From assembly GCF_003841465.1 (NCBI RefSeq), contig NZ_REFZ01000008.1:62001-126000 (forward strand): a stretch of DNA of 64,000 bases, in the 5' to 3' direction. The position numbers were made by a program, and so were the translations under genes. Origin of the DNA: Natrarchaeobius oligotrophus. Its GTDB lineage: Archaea; Halobacteriota; Halobacteria; Halobacteriales; Natrialbaceae. The stretch's first letter is position 1. Each line of letters opens with the position of its first letter. Below the pieces are notes generated by a model. The model saw nothing but the letters and a program-made list of their open reading frames with translations. It did no database searches and had not been told where the DNA came from. Positions 20,982-35,819 of the stretch are shown here, in pieces.

Positions 20982-21728
20982 ATGAGAGAGTTCGTCTTCG
21001 CCCTCGAGTACGAACCGGGAACGAACCCGGTCGCCGACGTGCTCGCCGACTATCCCGACACCTCCGTCCGGTCGCTGTCGTGTCACGTCAGCGCCGACAG
21101 CCTCTGGCGAGTCGATCACGCGAGCGGCTCCGAAGAGGCCCTCGAGGCCCTCGAACGGGCCTACCAGAACGCCGATTACTTCGCCGACTGCCTCGTCAAA
21201 GACGACTGCGGCGCGGACTGCGAGGTGCAGGTGCTCGACCGCTCGGACGACGCGCTCGTCGTCTACACCTACTGGGAGCGAACCGACGTCTGCACGTCGG
21301 TCCCCCACGTCGCACTCGAGCACCTGGGGGACGGACTGCTGTTCGAAACCTATCGCGAGGGACGCCGGTACCGATGGCGGATCGTTCTCGGGAACGGCGC
21401 GCCGATCCACCAGTTCTTCGCCGCGTTAGGTGACGAGGTCGGCGAGTGTACGGGCATGGAGATGCTCCGACTGACGGAACTCGATCCGGACAGACGAAAC
21501 GCCGAGCCGGAGAACACCCTGCCCGAAAAGCAGCGTGAAGCCCTCCGTGCGGCCGTCGAGCACGGCTACTACGAGACTCCGCGGGCGATCGAACTCTCGG
21601 AACTGGCCGACCGACTCGACGTCCCCCGCTCGACGCTCTCCTATCGGCTCCGACGCGCCGAAGCGGCCCTCGCGACGACGTTCGTCGACGACGACGCCTC
21701 CATCGAACGACTGGCGACGCCGATCTGA
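20982..21728 (+). CDS. HTH-10 (Bat-type) transcriptional regulator with Cys/His-rich N domain
   Basis: A 248-residue regulator. The C-terminal HTH-10 domain is clear: LPEKQREALRAAVEHGYYETPRAIELSELADRLDVPRSTLSYRLRRAEAAL. The N-terminal 170 residues hold a cluster of possible metal ligands: SCHVS, DCLVKDDCGADCEV, DVCTSVPH and GECTGMEM. The gene lies 87 bases before a Zn/Cd-type P-type ATPase on the same strand, so metal-responsive control of that pump is a good hypothesis. The ATG at 20982 (MREFVFALEYEPG) is chosen over one nine codons upstream because it gives the usual start of this family. Confidence 0.88.
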   Translation: MREFVFALEYEPGTNPVADVLADYPDTSVRSLSCHVSADSLWRVDHASGSEEALEALERAYQNADYFADCLVKDDCGADCEVQVLDRSDDALVVYTYWERTDVCTSVPHVALEHLGDGLLFETYREGRRYRWRIVLGNGAPIHQFFAALGDEVGECTGMEMLRLTELDPDRRNAEPENTLPEKQREALRAAVEHGYYETPRAIELSELADRLDVPRSTLSYRLRRAEAALATTFVDDDASIERLATPI

Positions 21729-21815
21729 GTGCGGCGCACGGTTCGGCGGCGGCCACCACTCGAGTTGGCGCACGCCAAATAACCCGTATGGTCACCGATC
21801 CACTACCCGTGAGTA

Positions 21816-24374
<2,559 letters not shown>

Positions 24375-24417
24375 TCGTCGATCCGCTCGGCGTCGAGAGG
24401 GGTCTGACGGGTGCGGC

Positions 24418-24954
24418 TTACGGACGAACCCGGCCGATCCCTCGTCGGATCGGCTCGAGTCCGGGTCGACCGTCGCGCCACCAGAGAGCGACGCCGGCGA
24501 CGAGGATCACCGCCTCGAGCCACAGCGTCGTCACCTCGAACCCGGCGACGCGTCCGAGCGACTTGGTGCCGGTGTACTCGGGCATCGGCGTGATCGGCCA
24601 GAGGAGAAAGCCGAGTTCGTGGTAGTCGCCGGAGAGAACGTGCCAGGGGATGTCAGTCGCGACGTGCGAGAGGTAGCCGATCGCGAACGCGACGCCGAGC
24701 GCCGCTCGCCCTCGAGACCGTGCGAGCAGCCAGACCGCCGCGACCAGCGGTACTGCGAACAGTAACGAGTGGCCGACCGTCCGGCCGACGTCGACGACGC
24801 CTGCGAGCCACAGCGGTTTGTCGAGGAGGTCGGGCAGCGCGGCTCCGAACACCGCGACAGCGGCCGCGCTCTCCGCCGGTCGCTCGCCCAGCTCCCACCT
24901 GGCGTAGGCCGCATAACAAATGTACCCGACCGCGAGGTGGACCACCGGCTGCAT
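24418..24954 (-). CDS. YdjM/LexA-binding-type inner membrane protein (membrane-bound metal-dependent hydrolase family)
   Basis: A 178-residue protein with about four membrane helices and family-like His/Asp residues at helix ends: MQPVVHLAVGYICYA, FGAALPDLLDKPLWL, TVGHSLLF, and YLSHVATDIPWHVLSGDYHELG. This pattern (H, D-x-x-D, H-S, H-x-x-x-D) is that of the YdjM-like predicted metal-dependent hydrolases. The ATG at 24954 starts directly at the first helix; upstream codons are Arg-rich and non-coding in character. It converges with the metal ATPase across 43 bases. Its function is not established. Confidence 0.8.
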   Translation of the reverse strand: MQPVVHLAVGYICYAAYARWELGERPAESAAAVAVFGAALPDLLDKPLWLAGVVDVGRTVGHSLLFAVPLVAAVWLLARSRGRAALGVAFAIGYLSHVATDIPWHVLSGDYHELGFLLWPITPMPEYTGTKSLGRVAGFEVTTLWLEAVILVAGVALWWRDGRPGLEPIRRGIGRVRP

Positions 24955-25085
24955 TCGCCCGGGCGTACGTCGTCGAGACCGAAAAGGGCTGACCCGGACC
25001 GGCCGTCTCGTCGGAGCGGCGGCGAACCGTCGACCGGGACGTATTTTACCGGGCAACGCCTGGCTTCGATACCACGACACCGACC

Positions 25086-25680
25086 ATGTTCGACGAGGCC
25101 GAACCCGTCCTGCGTCGCGATCCCGTGATGGCCGAGCTGCTCGACCGTCACGATCCGTACGTCGAACCGGACTGGGACGAGTACGAACGACTCTGCATCT
25201 CGATCGTCAACCAGCAGCTCTCGACCGCGAGCGCGAGGGCCGTCCGCGAGCGCGTGTTCGAAGTACTCGAAAACGAGGTGACGCCGGAGGCGGTCCTCGC
25301 GGCCGAGGACGCGGCGCTCCGGGATGCGGGCCTCTCCCGCAGCAAGGTCGACTACGTTCGGAAACGCCGCGCGCGCGTTCCAGGCGAACGACTACACCCG
25401 ATCCGGGCTGGCCGATCACACGAACGACGAGGTGATCGACGTGCTCACCGATATTACGGGAATCGGCGAGTGGACTGCGCGAATGTATCTCCTGTTCGTC
25501 CTCGAGCGACCCGACGTGTTGCCGCTCGGGGACCTCGCCGTTCGACGCGGAATCGAACGACTGTACGGCGACGGCGCGGAGCTCTCGAGGGACGAACTGA
25601 GAGAGATCGCCGAGCCGTGGCGGCCGTACCGGTCGGTCGCGACGCGATACATCTGGGCGGAGTACGAGTCGACCGACTGA
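25086..25680 (+). pseudogene. Frameshifted DNA-3-methyladenine glycosylase II-type (HhH-GPD) gene
   Basis: The coding sequence is in two frames. The first (from ATG 25086) reads FDEAEPVLRRDPVMAELLDRHDPY and continues through DEYERLCISIVNQQLS to DAGLSRSKVDYVR. The second reads NAARAFQANDYTRSGLAD and then DITGIGEWTARMYLLFVLER, with PLGDLAVRRGIERL (catalytic Asp) and a stop at 25680. Removing one base from the AAA at 25362-25364 joins them as SKVDYVRNAARAFQ, restoring a normal AlkA/HhH-GPD enzyme that removes alkylated bases. As it stands the first frame runs on with charged nonsense sequence. It may be a real inactivating mutation or a sequencing error in a homopolymer. Confidence 0.85.
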
Positions 25681-26342
25681 TCCGCCGTCCGAGCGACGCG
25701 GATGTGATCGCGCGCAGAATCGGTTCCGACGATCCGACGACTCGGTCGACGACGGCGCGTCCGACGGGAAACGGCGGTCCCGCCGGAGCTACCGTGTGGT
25801 TTCACGACCATCTGGCTTTCCATCGCGTCGGAGAACGCTCGCCCGGAAAGCCACGAAAAACGGTGTGAAAGACCGGCGTAAACGTACACCCTGCATTCGC
25901 GGTCGCGGAGCGGTAATGGATCACCAATTCCCGTAAGTAGCTACTCATCGCCGCGCCCTCGACTATATATTTTCCGCTACAAACTCACGAATAGATGACT
26001 TCCTCTCGATTCGACGGAAATTATAAAATTTGTCAAGAAAACGTTCAGACTGGCAAAATGGAGATTATTGCCCGAATTTGCGAGCGACGGACGTCGAGCC
26101 GACCGTTTCGTCGTTATCGCCAATTCTAAACGGTTCGTTTGCCGACGACGTTCTTCGGTTTTCGAACTCAACTGTCGCTTTCACGGGAGCGGGAGCGTAG
26201 ATCGGGATCGGCCGTAACAATGGCTCTCTGGATCGCTTTGCCGGGTTAACTCGTGAAATAGTCCGTCATCGAATTGGAACGGACGTTACAGTTTATGGAT
26301 ATAATCGGCCAACTGCCGGTGCCCGCAACGGGCGTGAAAGAC
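25681..26342. other. 662-base intergenic region, partly A/T-rich
   Basis: No gene is supported here. From about 25955 to 26150 the sequence is unusually A/T-rich for this genome (for example CTATATATTTTCCG near 25965 and AAATTATAAAATTTGT near 26020), and it contains only short open frames without recognisable domains. It may hold promoters for the secreted protein at 26343, or be remnant foreign DNA. Confidence 0.5.
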
Positions 26343-26957
26343 ATGAGTGATGAAGAACCACACGGAGATTCGCGGCGCTCGTTTATGAAAAAAGGGACGC
26401 TAGCTGCCACAGCGCTCGCAGTCGGTGCGGGCGCGACCGCAGGGACCACCGCGGCACAGGATAACGACGACAACGGCGAAGGCGAGGTCGTCGTGACCAG
26501 TCAGGATTACTACCCCGACGTGAACGCGGACGTCGTTGCCGAACTCGAATCCGGAACCCGCGACACCGTTCTGGAGAACTTCGAGAACCAGTTCGACGAC
26601 ATCAGCGACTGGGACGTCTACATCGTCCAGTTCGACGTCGGCGCCGGCACGGTGCTGGGGCACCTCTTCGTCGACGAAGACGAAGCCGAAGTGGGCGAGG
26701 GAGACTCGGTGACCCTGACCGGCGACGCCTCGTTCCTCGATACGGAAGCGGGGCTGATCGAAGCCGACGTCACCGTCGAAGAGGGCGAACCCGAAGACGA
26801 ACCGGACGACGACGAGGAGCCTGACGACGACGAGGAGCCTGACGACGACGAGGACGAACCCGAAAACGACGAACCGGCGAACGACAACGACGAGCCGGCA
26901 AACGACAACAACGAGCCGGAGAACAACGAGGAAGACGACGACGGAATCTTCGGCTAA
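26343..26957 (+). CDS. Tat-exported acidic protein with Asp/Glu/Pro/Asn-rich tail
   Basis: A 204-residue secreted protein. The start has SRRSFMKKGTLAATALAVG, a twin-arginine signal, with cleavage likely after TTAAQ. The middle domain (EVVVTSQDYYPDVNADVVAELESG, then FENQFDDISDWDVYIVQFDVGAGTV) has no family I recognise. From about residue 155 the sequence turns into repeats of EPDDDE and EPANDN type and ends EEDDDGIFG, which would be highly charged, disordered and perhaps Ca2+-binding. ATG 26343 fits the signal; 23 residues upstream are not needed. A pyrimidine-rich tract just after the stop may end transcription. Confidence 0.8.
   Translation: MSDEEPHGDSRRSFMKKGTLAATALAVGAGATAGTTAAQDNDDNGEGEVVVTSQDYYPDVNADVVAELESGTRDTVLENFENQFDDISDWDVYIVQFDVGAGTVLGHLFVDEDEAEVGEGDSVTLTGDASFLDTEAGLIEADVTVEEGEPEDEPDDDEEPDDDEEPDDDEDEPENDEPANDNDEPANDNNEPENNEEDDDGIFG
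26805..26935. repeat. Acidic-tail-encoding repeats in the secreted protein gene
   Basis: Two perfect 18-base units (26805-26822 and 26823-26840) and a partial third encode the DDDEEP-type repeats. A second set of related units follows and encodes EPANDN-type repeats. All are in frame, so length changes would keep the protein intact. Confidence 0.8.
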
Positions 26958-27428
26958 CTCGTTTCGTTCCCTCTTCCTTTCGACACCGCGTCGGAATCAT
27001 CGGTGACCATCGTGGTCGCCGAAGCCGTTCGTTCACCGCTGTCACTCGAGCGACCGGCGGTGGTCCTGTGGCTGCTGTTTCGTAATCGAGACTGCGATGA
27101 CGGTCACGACTCTGATACGGTCGCGATGACGGTCACCGACTCCGATACGGTCGAGACGTTCGTCGCGAGAGAGACGGGGTACGGGAGGGATCAACTACCG
27201 GTAATTCGCGATTGACGCGATCGAACGAGTCCGTTTCGACGGGAGCAGCGCCTTAGCAGGAAAAACGAAGTAGCCGTCTCGAGTCGCGTCGAGCGACGCG
27301 CCTTCGAGACGATGTACGCGGCCGCCGGTCCGACGGTGTCGACTGGGGCGGAGGGCTGTCGGTCAGTTCCGGTACAACTGCGAACCGTCAGCGGTCGCAC
27401 CGGGTACCATCCAGCGATCCGCGCGAGA
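26958..27428. other. 471-base gap between the secreted protein and katG
   Basis: No supported gene. It contains a pyrimidine-rich tract directly after the stop of the secreted protein (26959-26990, a possible terminator) and an imperfect 29/30-base tandem duplication at 27094-27122 and 27123-27152. A 70-codon open frame across the duplication has no recognisable domain. Confidence 0.5.
27094..27152. repeat. Imperfect 29/30-bp tandem duplication
   Basis: Two adjacent near-identical units, both beginning GCGATGACGGTCAC and ending GATACGGTC, differ by one inserted base and two substitutions. They are non-coding as far as I can tell. Confidence 0.75.
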
Positions 27429-29960
<2,532 letters not shown>

Positions 29961-30737
29961 ATGGTACGTGCCAGCGTTATCGGCTGTGGTAACATGGGGA
30001 GCGCCCTCGTCAGAGGTCTCTCGCGGACCGGGAAACACGAGATAATCGCGTACGACGTGGACCCGGAGGCGCTCGCCGCGATCGAGGCCGACTGTGCGGA
30101 GACGACCGAGGACATCGAACGGGCGACCGAGCCGGAAATCGTCTTCGTCGCCGTCAAACCCGGACTCGTCGACGACGTCGTGACCGATCTCGATCTCTCT
30201 CCGTCACAGACGCTCGTCTCGATCGCCGCCGGCGTGACGACCGATTTCATCGCCGAGCGAACCGAGGCGACGGTCGTTCGGCTGATGCCGAATCTGGCGG
30301 CCGAAACCGGCGACATGGCGGCGGCCGTCACCGGCTCGCAGATTCCCGAAGCGGTCGAGGCGATGCTCGGTGACGTCGGCGAGTTCGTCGAGGTCGACGA
30401 GAGCCGGATGGACGTCGCGACGGCGGTCAACGGTAGCGGCCCCGCGTTCGTCTTCTACCTGATCGGCGCGATGACCGACGCCGGCGTCGAGGCGGGCCTC
30501 GAGCCGGACGACGCCGAGACGCTCGCCGCCCAGACGTTCAAGGGGGCGGCCGAGACCGTCCTTCGCTCGGATCGGGACGTCGAGGAACTGATCGACGCCG
30601 TCTGCTCGCCGAAGGGGACGACGATCGAGGGCATGGAGGTCCTCTGGGACAGCGAGGCGGACGAAGCGGTCGCGGCCGCTGTGGCCGCAGCGGAACGGCG
30701 TTCCGCTGAACTCGCAGCGGAGTTTACCGATGAGTGA
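29961..30737 (+). CDS. proC: Pyrroline-5-carboxylate reductase
   Basis: A 258-residue NADPH-dependent reductase for the last step of proline synthesis. The dinucleotide loop [15 protein letters not shown] is at the N-terminus, followed by [21 protein letters not shown] and the C-terminal dimer domain [25 protein letters not shown]. The gene ends overlapping proB by 8 bases, and proB overlaps proA by 8 bases, so the three form a single translation-coupled operon covering the pathway from glutamate. Confidence 0.96.
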   Translation: MVRASVIGCGNMGSALVRGLSRTGKHEIIAYDVDPEALAAIEADCAETTEDIERATEPEIVFVAVKPGLVDDVVTDLDLSPSQTLVSIAAGVTTDFIAERTEATVVRLMPNLAAETGDMAAAVTGSQIPEAVEAMLGDVGEFVEVDESRMDVATAVNGSGPAFVFYLIGAMTDAGVEAGLEPDDAETLAAQTFKGAAETVLRSDRDVEELIDAVCSPKGTTIEGMEVLWDSEADEAVAAAVAAAERRSAELAAEFTDE

Positions 30738-31563
30738 CGGCGTCGAGGTGGGGTCCGCCGAGGAAGCCCGTCGGCTCGCGAGCGCGGCCGAGCGGGTCGT
30801 CGTCAAAGCTGGCACGAACTCCCTCACCGACGAGACGTCCAATCTCGACGACGACAAACTCGACAAACTCGTCGACGACGTCGTCTACCTCCTGGAGCAG
30901 GGCAAGGAGGTGTTGCTCGTCTCTTCCGGTTCGATCGGTGCGGGGAAAGGGCGCGTCGGCTACACCGACGAGACGGTCGAGGAGTCACAGGCGCTGTCGA
31001 CCGTCGGACAGTCCCACCTGATGCACCGCTACACCGAGAGCTTCGCGCGCTACGATCGGAAGATCGCCCAGATTCTGCTCACTCAGAACGACCTCGACAA
31101 CCCCGACCGGTTCACCAACTTCAAAAACACCGTCGAGACGCTGCTCGAGTGGGACATCGTCCCGATCATCAACGAGAACGACGCGGTCGCCACCGAGGAG
31201 ATCCGCATCGGCGACAACGATATGCTCTCGTCGTCGGTCGCGATCGGCGTCGACAGCGATCTGCTCGTCACGCTGACGGACGTCGGCGGCGTCTACACGA
31301 GCAATCCGAAAGAGGATCCGTCGGCCGAGCGCATCGAGGCCGTCGGGCGAAACTACGGCGCGGTCCAGAAGCTCGTCGACGACAGCTCGACGGCGAGATT
31401 CGGCGGCATCCAGACGAAAGTCTCGGGTGCGCGGACGGTGAGCGAACACGGCATCCCCGCCATCATCGCCAAATCCACCGAGGAGGACGTCCTCGAGAAG
31501 ATCGTAGCCGAGAAGGCGGTAGGGACAATATTCCTCCCAACGAACGGTGTAATCGATGACTGA
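30730..31563 (+). CDS. proB: Glutamate 5-kinase
   Basis: A 277-residue amino-acid kinase phosphorylating glutamate for proline synthesis. [14 protein letters not shown] is the nucleotide-binding start, [17 protein letters not shown] the glycine-rich loop, [26 protein letters not shown] the substrate site, and [19 protein letters not shown] the late motif. It lacks the C-terminal PUA domain found in enterobacterial ProB, as expected for a short archaeal form, and may therefore be less sensitive to proline. It overlaps proC and proA. Confidence 0.95.
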   Translation: MSDGVEVGSAEEARRLASAAERVVVKAGTNSLTDETSNLDDDKLDKLVDDVVYLLEQGKEVLLVSSGSIGAGKGRVGYTDETVEESQALSTVGQSHLMHRYTESFARYDRKIAQILLTQNDLDNPDRFTNFKNTVETLLEWDIVPIINENDAVATEEIRIGDNDMLSSSVAIGVDSDLLVTLTDVGGVYTSNPKEDPSAERIEAVGRNYGAVQKLVDDSSTARFGGIQTKVSGARTVSEHGIPAIIAKSTEEDVLEKIVAEKAVGTIFLPTNGVIDD

Positions 31564-32884
31564 GAAAGCCACCGAAACCAAAGTCGAGGAGGCACAGACC
31601 GCGGCGCTCGAGCTCGCGAAGTGCTCGGACGAGGTGCGTTCGGACGCGCTGTACGCCATCGCGGAGGCGATCGACGCGCGCCGCGACGAGATCCTCGAGG
31701 CCAACGAGGCGGACGTCCGCGAGGCCGAGGAACTGCTCGAGGCCGGCGAGTACACCCAGGCGCTGGTCGACCGGCTCGAACTCTCCCCGTCGAAGCTCGA
31801 GAGTATCACGGACATGGTCACGAGCGTCGCCGAGCAGGACGATCCGCTGGGCACGACCCGGACCGCCCGCAAACTCGACGAGGGGCTCGAACTCTACAAG
31901 CAGACGGTTCCGATCGGCGTCGTGGGAACGATCTTCGAGTCCCGCCCCGACGCGCTCGTTCAGATCGCCGCACTCGCGCTCAAGTCGGGGAACGCGGTCA
32001 TCTTGAAAGGCGGCAGCGAGGCCAGCGAGTCCAATCGGATTCTCTTCGAGATCATCCGCGAGGCGACGACGAACGTGCCCGACGGCTGGGCGCAGCTGAT
32101 CGAGGCGCGGGCGGACGTCGACGCGCTGCTCGAGATGGACGACGCGATCGACCTCGTCATGCCGCGTGGCAGTTCGGCGTTCGTCAGCTACATTCAGGAC
32201 AACACGAGCATCCCCGTGCTCGGCCACACCGAGGGCGTCTGTCACGTCTACGTCGACAGCGAGGCGGACCTGGAGATGGCGACGGAGATCGCCTACGACG
32301 CGAAAGTCCAGTATCCGGCGGTCTGTAACGCCGTCGAGACGCTGCTGGTCCACGCGGACGTCGCCGAAGCGTACCTCCCCGAGGTCGTCGGTCGGTACGA
32401 GCAGGCGGACGTCGAACTGCGCGGCGACGAGGCGACCCGCGGGATCGTCGACGTCGAGGCCGCGAGCGAGGAGGACTGGTCGACGGAGTACGGCGACCTG
32501 ATCCTCTCGATCCGCGTCGTCGATTCGCTCGAGGCGGCGCTCGAGCACATCAGCACCTACGGCTCGAAACACACCGAGTCGATCGTCACCGACGACGCCG
32601 ATCGCGCGGCGACCTTCATGCGGAGTCTCGACTCCGCGAGCGTCTTCCACAACGCCTCGACCAGGTTCAGCGACGGCTACCGCTTCGGCCTCGGCGCGGA
32701 GGTCGGGATCAGCACGGGCAAGATCCACGCGCGCGGCCCCGTCGGGCTCGAGGGCCTGACGACCTACCAGTACTACCTCGAGGGCGACGGCCAGCTGGTC
32801 GGCACGTACGCGGGGGCGGACGCAAAAGAGTTCAGCCACGAGGAGTTCGACGGTTCGTGGACGCCCGGATCGCGTTCGGAGTGA
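31556..32884 (+). CDS. proA: Gamma-glutamyl phosphate reductase
   Basis: A 442-residue aldehyde-dehydrogenase-fold enzyme that converts glutamyl phosphate to glutamate semialdehyde. [34 protein letters not shown] forms the NADP site, and [13 protein letters not shown] carries the catalytic Cys. [22 protein letters not shown]-type sequence ([20 protein letters not shown] here) is the family C-terminal mark. It is the last gene of proC-proB-proA and converges with the RimK fusion. Confidence 0.96.
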   Translation: MTEKATETKVEEAQTAALELAKCSDEVRSDALYAIAEAIDARRDEILEANEADVREAEELLEAGEYTQALVDRLELSPSKLESITDMVTSVAEQDDPLGTTRTARKLDEGLELYKQTVPIGVVGTIFESRPDALVQIAALALKSGNAVILKGGSEASESNRILFEIIREATTNVPDGWAQLIEARADVDALLEMDDAIDLVMPRGSSAFVSYIQDNTSIPVLGHTEGVCHVYVDSEADLEMATEIAYDAKVQYPAVCNAVETLLVHADVAEAYLPEVVGRYEQADVELRGDEATRGIVDVEAASEEDWSTEYGDLILSIRVVDSLEAALEHISTYGSKHTESIVTDDADRAATFMRSLDSASVFHNASTRFSDGYRFGLGAEVGISTGKIHARGPVGLEGLTTYQYYLEGDGQLVGTYAGADAKEFSHEEFDGSWTPGSRSE

Positions 32885-32922
32885 GTTCGGGGATAGACGA
32901 TTCGCGTACGGCGGCGGCGCAG

Positions 32923-34266
32923 TTACTCCTCTTCTTCGGGCGTATCCGCCACGTCGCCGTCGGTGCGGCGACTCACGTCGACCTGGTAGTTTTCGAGGAT
33001 GTCTCGGCCGAGGATGACGGGGTAGTCCATGTGGCTGCGGTCTTCGACGCTCGCCGTGACGGTGTGCTGGTTGCCGCCGACGCCGACGACGACGTCGACG
33101 ACGGGCCGGCTCTTTGCAGTCTTGCTGCTGCCGGATCTGACCCGGGTTATCGACTTGATCGGGCCGGCGCCGATGTCGGCGGCGAGGGCGGTGTCGATGC
33201 TCGTTCGCGTCGCGCCGGTGTCGGACTTCGAGACGACGGACTTCGAGCCGGCGGTCCCCGAGAGGACGACCTCCTCGGTGTAGCCGATCACGGCCGGTTC
33301 GACGTCCGGCTGGGTCGTCTGGGGCGGTAGCGCCGTTGGCTGGGAGTCGTCGAGCACCGTCGAGAGCTTCCCGACGTACTCGTCGTCGACCTCGCCCCCG
33401 GCGCGTTCGATCGCGACCTTCGCGATGTACGGCGCCGGGCTCACCCGCGTCGCCTCGTACAGCCCCTTGAACCCGGCCGTCGGGTTGACCTCGAGGACGA
33501 ACCAGCCCTCGTCGCTCTCGACGAGGTCGACGCCCGCGTAGTCGAGGTCGATTGCGGCGGCTGCGCGCTGGGCCATCTCTCGGGCCTCGGCGGGGAGGTC
33601 GTCGGTCGCGTTCTCGACCGATCCGCCGAGTGCGACGTTCGTCCGCCAGTCGTTGTCGGGCGCGTAGCGGTACATCGCGGCGATCACTTCCCCGTCGACG
33701 ACGTAGACGCGCACGTCGCGGTGACGGACGCCGTCCTGGTCGATGAGTTCCTGGAGGAACGCGTAGCGGTTGCCGACTTTCGCGTTGATCGGGTCGGTGG
33801 GGCCGACCTTCCACGTTCCGCCGCCGTGGGTTCCGATCGCCGTCTTGTAGACCGCCTCCTCGCCGTAGCGTTCGCGTACCGCGTTCAGCTTGTCGCTACT
33901 GAGCGCCAGAGTCACGTCCGGCGTCCGGACGTCGTTGGCCGCGAGCGTCGTCGCCGTCGAGAGCTTGTGGATCGCCGTCAGCACCGACGTGGGCTCGTTG
34001 AGCATCGGCACGAGCTGTGCGAAGGTGTTCGCCAGTCCGAGCTCCTCGGCGGGTTGTTCGGTGTTCGATAGCAGCATCCGGTTGGCGATTACGTCGACCG
34101 ACGGCTCGAGGACGACGCTGCCGTCCGTAACGCTGATCGACGTGTTCTCGGTTCGGAGCCACTCGGTATCGTGGCCGAGGTCTTCGACGGCGTTGAGAAT
34201 CGCCTTCGTCTCCTTGCTCGTGTGCAAACTCAGTACCCCGACGGTAACGGGATCGGTGACGCTCAT
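32923..34266 (-). CDS. RimK-type ATP-grasp glutamate ligase fused to RimB-type aspartyl-protease-like domain
   Basis: A 447-residue fusion. The first 300 residues are an ATP-grasp amino-acid ligase of the RimK/LysX class: VYKTAIGTHGGGTWKVG, NVALGGSVENA and GVDLVESDEGWFVLEVNPTAGFKGLYEA. After a linker, residues about 320-435 form a retropepsin-like COG4067/RimB domain with the catalytic-type KSDTGATRTSIDTALA and PVILGRDIL. RimK adds glutamates to proteins or peptides; RimB-type proteins are predicted to cut or guide them. ATG 34266 is chosen; the frame before it is not conserved-looking. It is transcribed opposite to proA. The target is unknown. Confidence 0.88.
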   Translation of the reverse strand: MSVTDPVTVGVLSLHTSKETKAILNAVEDLGHDTEWLRTENTSISVTDGSVVLEPSVDVIANRMLLSNTEQPAEELGLANTFAQLVPMLNEPTSVLTAIHKLSTATTLAANDVRTPDVTLALSSDKLNAVRERYGEEAVYKTAIGTHGGGTWKVGPTDPINAKVGNRYAFLQELIDQDGVRHRDVRVYVVDGEVIAAMYRYAPDNDWRTNVALGGSVENATDDLPAEAREMAQRAAAAIDLDYAGVDLVESDEGWFVLEVNPTAGFKGLYEATRVSPAPYIAKVAIERAGGEVDDEYVGKLSTVLDDSQPTALPPQTTQPDVEPAVIGYTEEVVLSGTAGSKSVVSKSDTGATRTSIDTALAADIGAGPIKSITRVRSGSSKTAKSRPVVDVVVGVGGNQHTVTASVEDRSHMDYPVILGRDILENYQVDVSRRTDGDVADTPEEEE

Positions 34267-34349
34267 ACGGGATAAACGCCGACCGATCGGATAAGTATTC
34301 TCAGTTGATCGTACGCAGGCGACCCCTTGCGCTCGTTCGGCGGGCAACG

Positions 34350-35819
34350 TTAGCCGAGAACGGAGCGCACGTCCCGCACGTCGACGAGCCCGCTGGCGAC
34401 CGCGAGCACGGCCCACGTGACCGTTCCGAGCGCGATCGCGCCGAAGAGCATCGGAACGCTCGAGATCATCGGCGTCACCAGCAACACGGCGACGGCCATT
34501 CCACCGGTGATCGTTCCGATCAGGACCATCGATCGCGCGAGTCTCGCGACTCGCAGCGAGAGTTCGACGTGGACGATGTAGAGGTTCACCGCGACGTACA
34601 CCGAGTGGGTCAGAACGGTCGCGATCGCCGCTCCGATCACCCCCATCGTCGGAATGAGCACGAGATTGAGCCCGAAGTTCGCCGCCGCGGTTCCCCCCTT
34701 CGCGATGGCTCGAGCGCGAGCGCGCCCCAGGTAGTCGAGACTGTCGCTCGTCAGGTTGGTGATCGCCTGCAACACGACGAAACCCGCGAGGATCTGTAAC
34801 ACCGGAACCGCCCCCGCGTAGTCGCCGCCGAACACCATCGTGATGAACGGGTCGGCCACGATGACGAGCCCCGTCGCGGCGGGGACGTACACCAGCATCG
34901 TGTGCGTCAGCGACGTCTCGTAGATTCGTCTGGCCTGCTCGAGTTTCCCGGACGCCTTCTGTTCGCCGAAGTTCGGCGAGATCGTGAACCCGAGCGACTC
35001 TGCGGGGGCGAGGACGAAGTCCGTGATCTGCTTTCCCAGCGTGTAGAAGGCGACCGCCGCAGGCGTGAGAAACACCCCGACCAGCACCGTGTCGATCTGT
35101 TTGTCGACGACGTTTGCGCTCCGGGTCGCCGTCAGGGGGACGCTGTACTCGAGTAATCGCCGCGACAGGCCGGACTCGTACTCGTCGGCCGGTTCGTACC
35201 GACGGTAGAACCGTTCGTAGAGGATCGCCAGCCCGACGGCGGCGGCGATGGCGTAGCCGACGACGTACCCGAACAGCGCGCCGAGAGCACCGAACCCCGC
35301 GAGGACGAACGCGACGGCGAAGACGAGCCTGAAGAGGCCGCTGATGGCCTGAATCGCCGCACTGTACTCCAGTTCGTTGAACCCCTGAAAGGAGATCTGC
35401 GCGAAGACGTTAAACGAGTTGGCGACGATGTAGATGACGCCGGCGGCGAGAAACGGTGCTGCACTCGGATCGCCCAGACGGACGGCGATCCGCTCGTAAA
35501 ACACCAACAGGAGGACCGAGACGATCCCGATGATCACCAGCTTGAACGCAACGGTCGACCGGAGCAGGTGGGGAATCTGGCCCGGATCCGTCTCGTTGTA
35601 CTCGGAAATGTACCGCGCGGCGGACTTTCCCAGCCCGAGGTCCGCAAACAGCTGGACGACGGCCAGGATGCCGATCGCCCAGTACAGCGCGCCGTAGCCG
35701 TCCGGATCCAGCAGGTAGCGAGCGAGGACGAACATCAACAGCGCGCTCGAGAGCATGTAGATCGCTCGAGCGACGAGCGTCGCCTTGAACCCCCGAACGA
35801 TGTGGTCTCGCGTACTCAT
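34350..35819 (-). CDS. Polysaccharide/oligosaccharide flippase (Wzx/MATE-like)
   Basis: A 489-residue protein with about 14 membrane helices, of the polysaccharide biosynthesis/flippase superfamily that moves lipid-linked sugars across the membrane. Typical features are the N-terminal STRDHIVRGFKATLVARAIYMLSSALLMFVLARYLLDPDGYGALYWA, a helix-rich centre, and ISPNFGEQKASGKLEQARRIYETSLTHTMLVYVP in the middle. No glycosyltransferase is next to it in this window, so the sugar is unknown. It ends 83 bases before the RimK-RimB start in the same direction and could share a transcript, but nothing proves that. Confidence 0.9.
   Translation of the reverse strand: MSTRDHIVRGFKATLVARAIYMLSSALLMFVLARYLLDPDGYGALYWAIGILAVVQLFADLGLGKSAARYISEYNETDPGQIPHLLRSTVAFKLVIIGIVSVLLLVFYERIAVRLGDPSAAPFLAAGVIYIVANSFNVFAQISFQGFNELEYSAAIQAISGLFRLVFAVAFVLAGFGALGALFGYVVGYAIAAAVGLAILYERFYRRYEPADEYESGLSRRLLEYSVPLTATRSANVVDKQIDTVLVGVFLTPAAVAFYTLGKQITDFVLAPAESLGFTISPNFGEQKASGKLEQARRIYETSLTHTMLVYVPAATGLVIVADPFITMVFGGDYAGAVPVLQILAGFVVLQAITNLTSDSLDYLGRARARAIAKGGTAAANFGLNLVLIPTMGVIGAAIATVLTHSVYVAVNLYIVHVELSLRVARLARSMVLIGTITGGMAVAVLLVTPMISSVPMLFGAIALGTVTWAVLAVASGLVDVRDVRSVLG

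Noticed and set aside
25977-26171. A 64-codon minus-strand open frame in the A/T-rich gap before the secreted protein
   Set aside because: No homologous motif, wrong composition for the genome and no promoter; kept only as noise.
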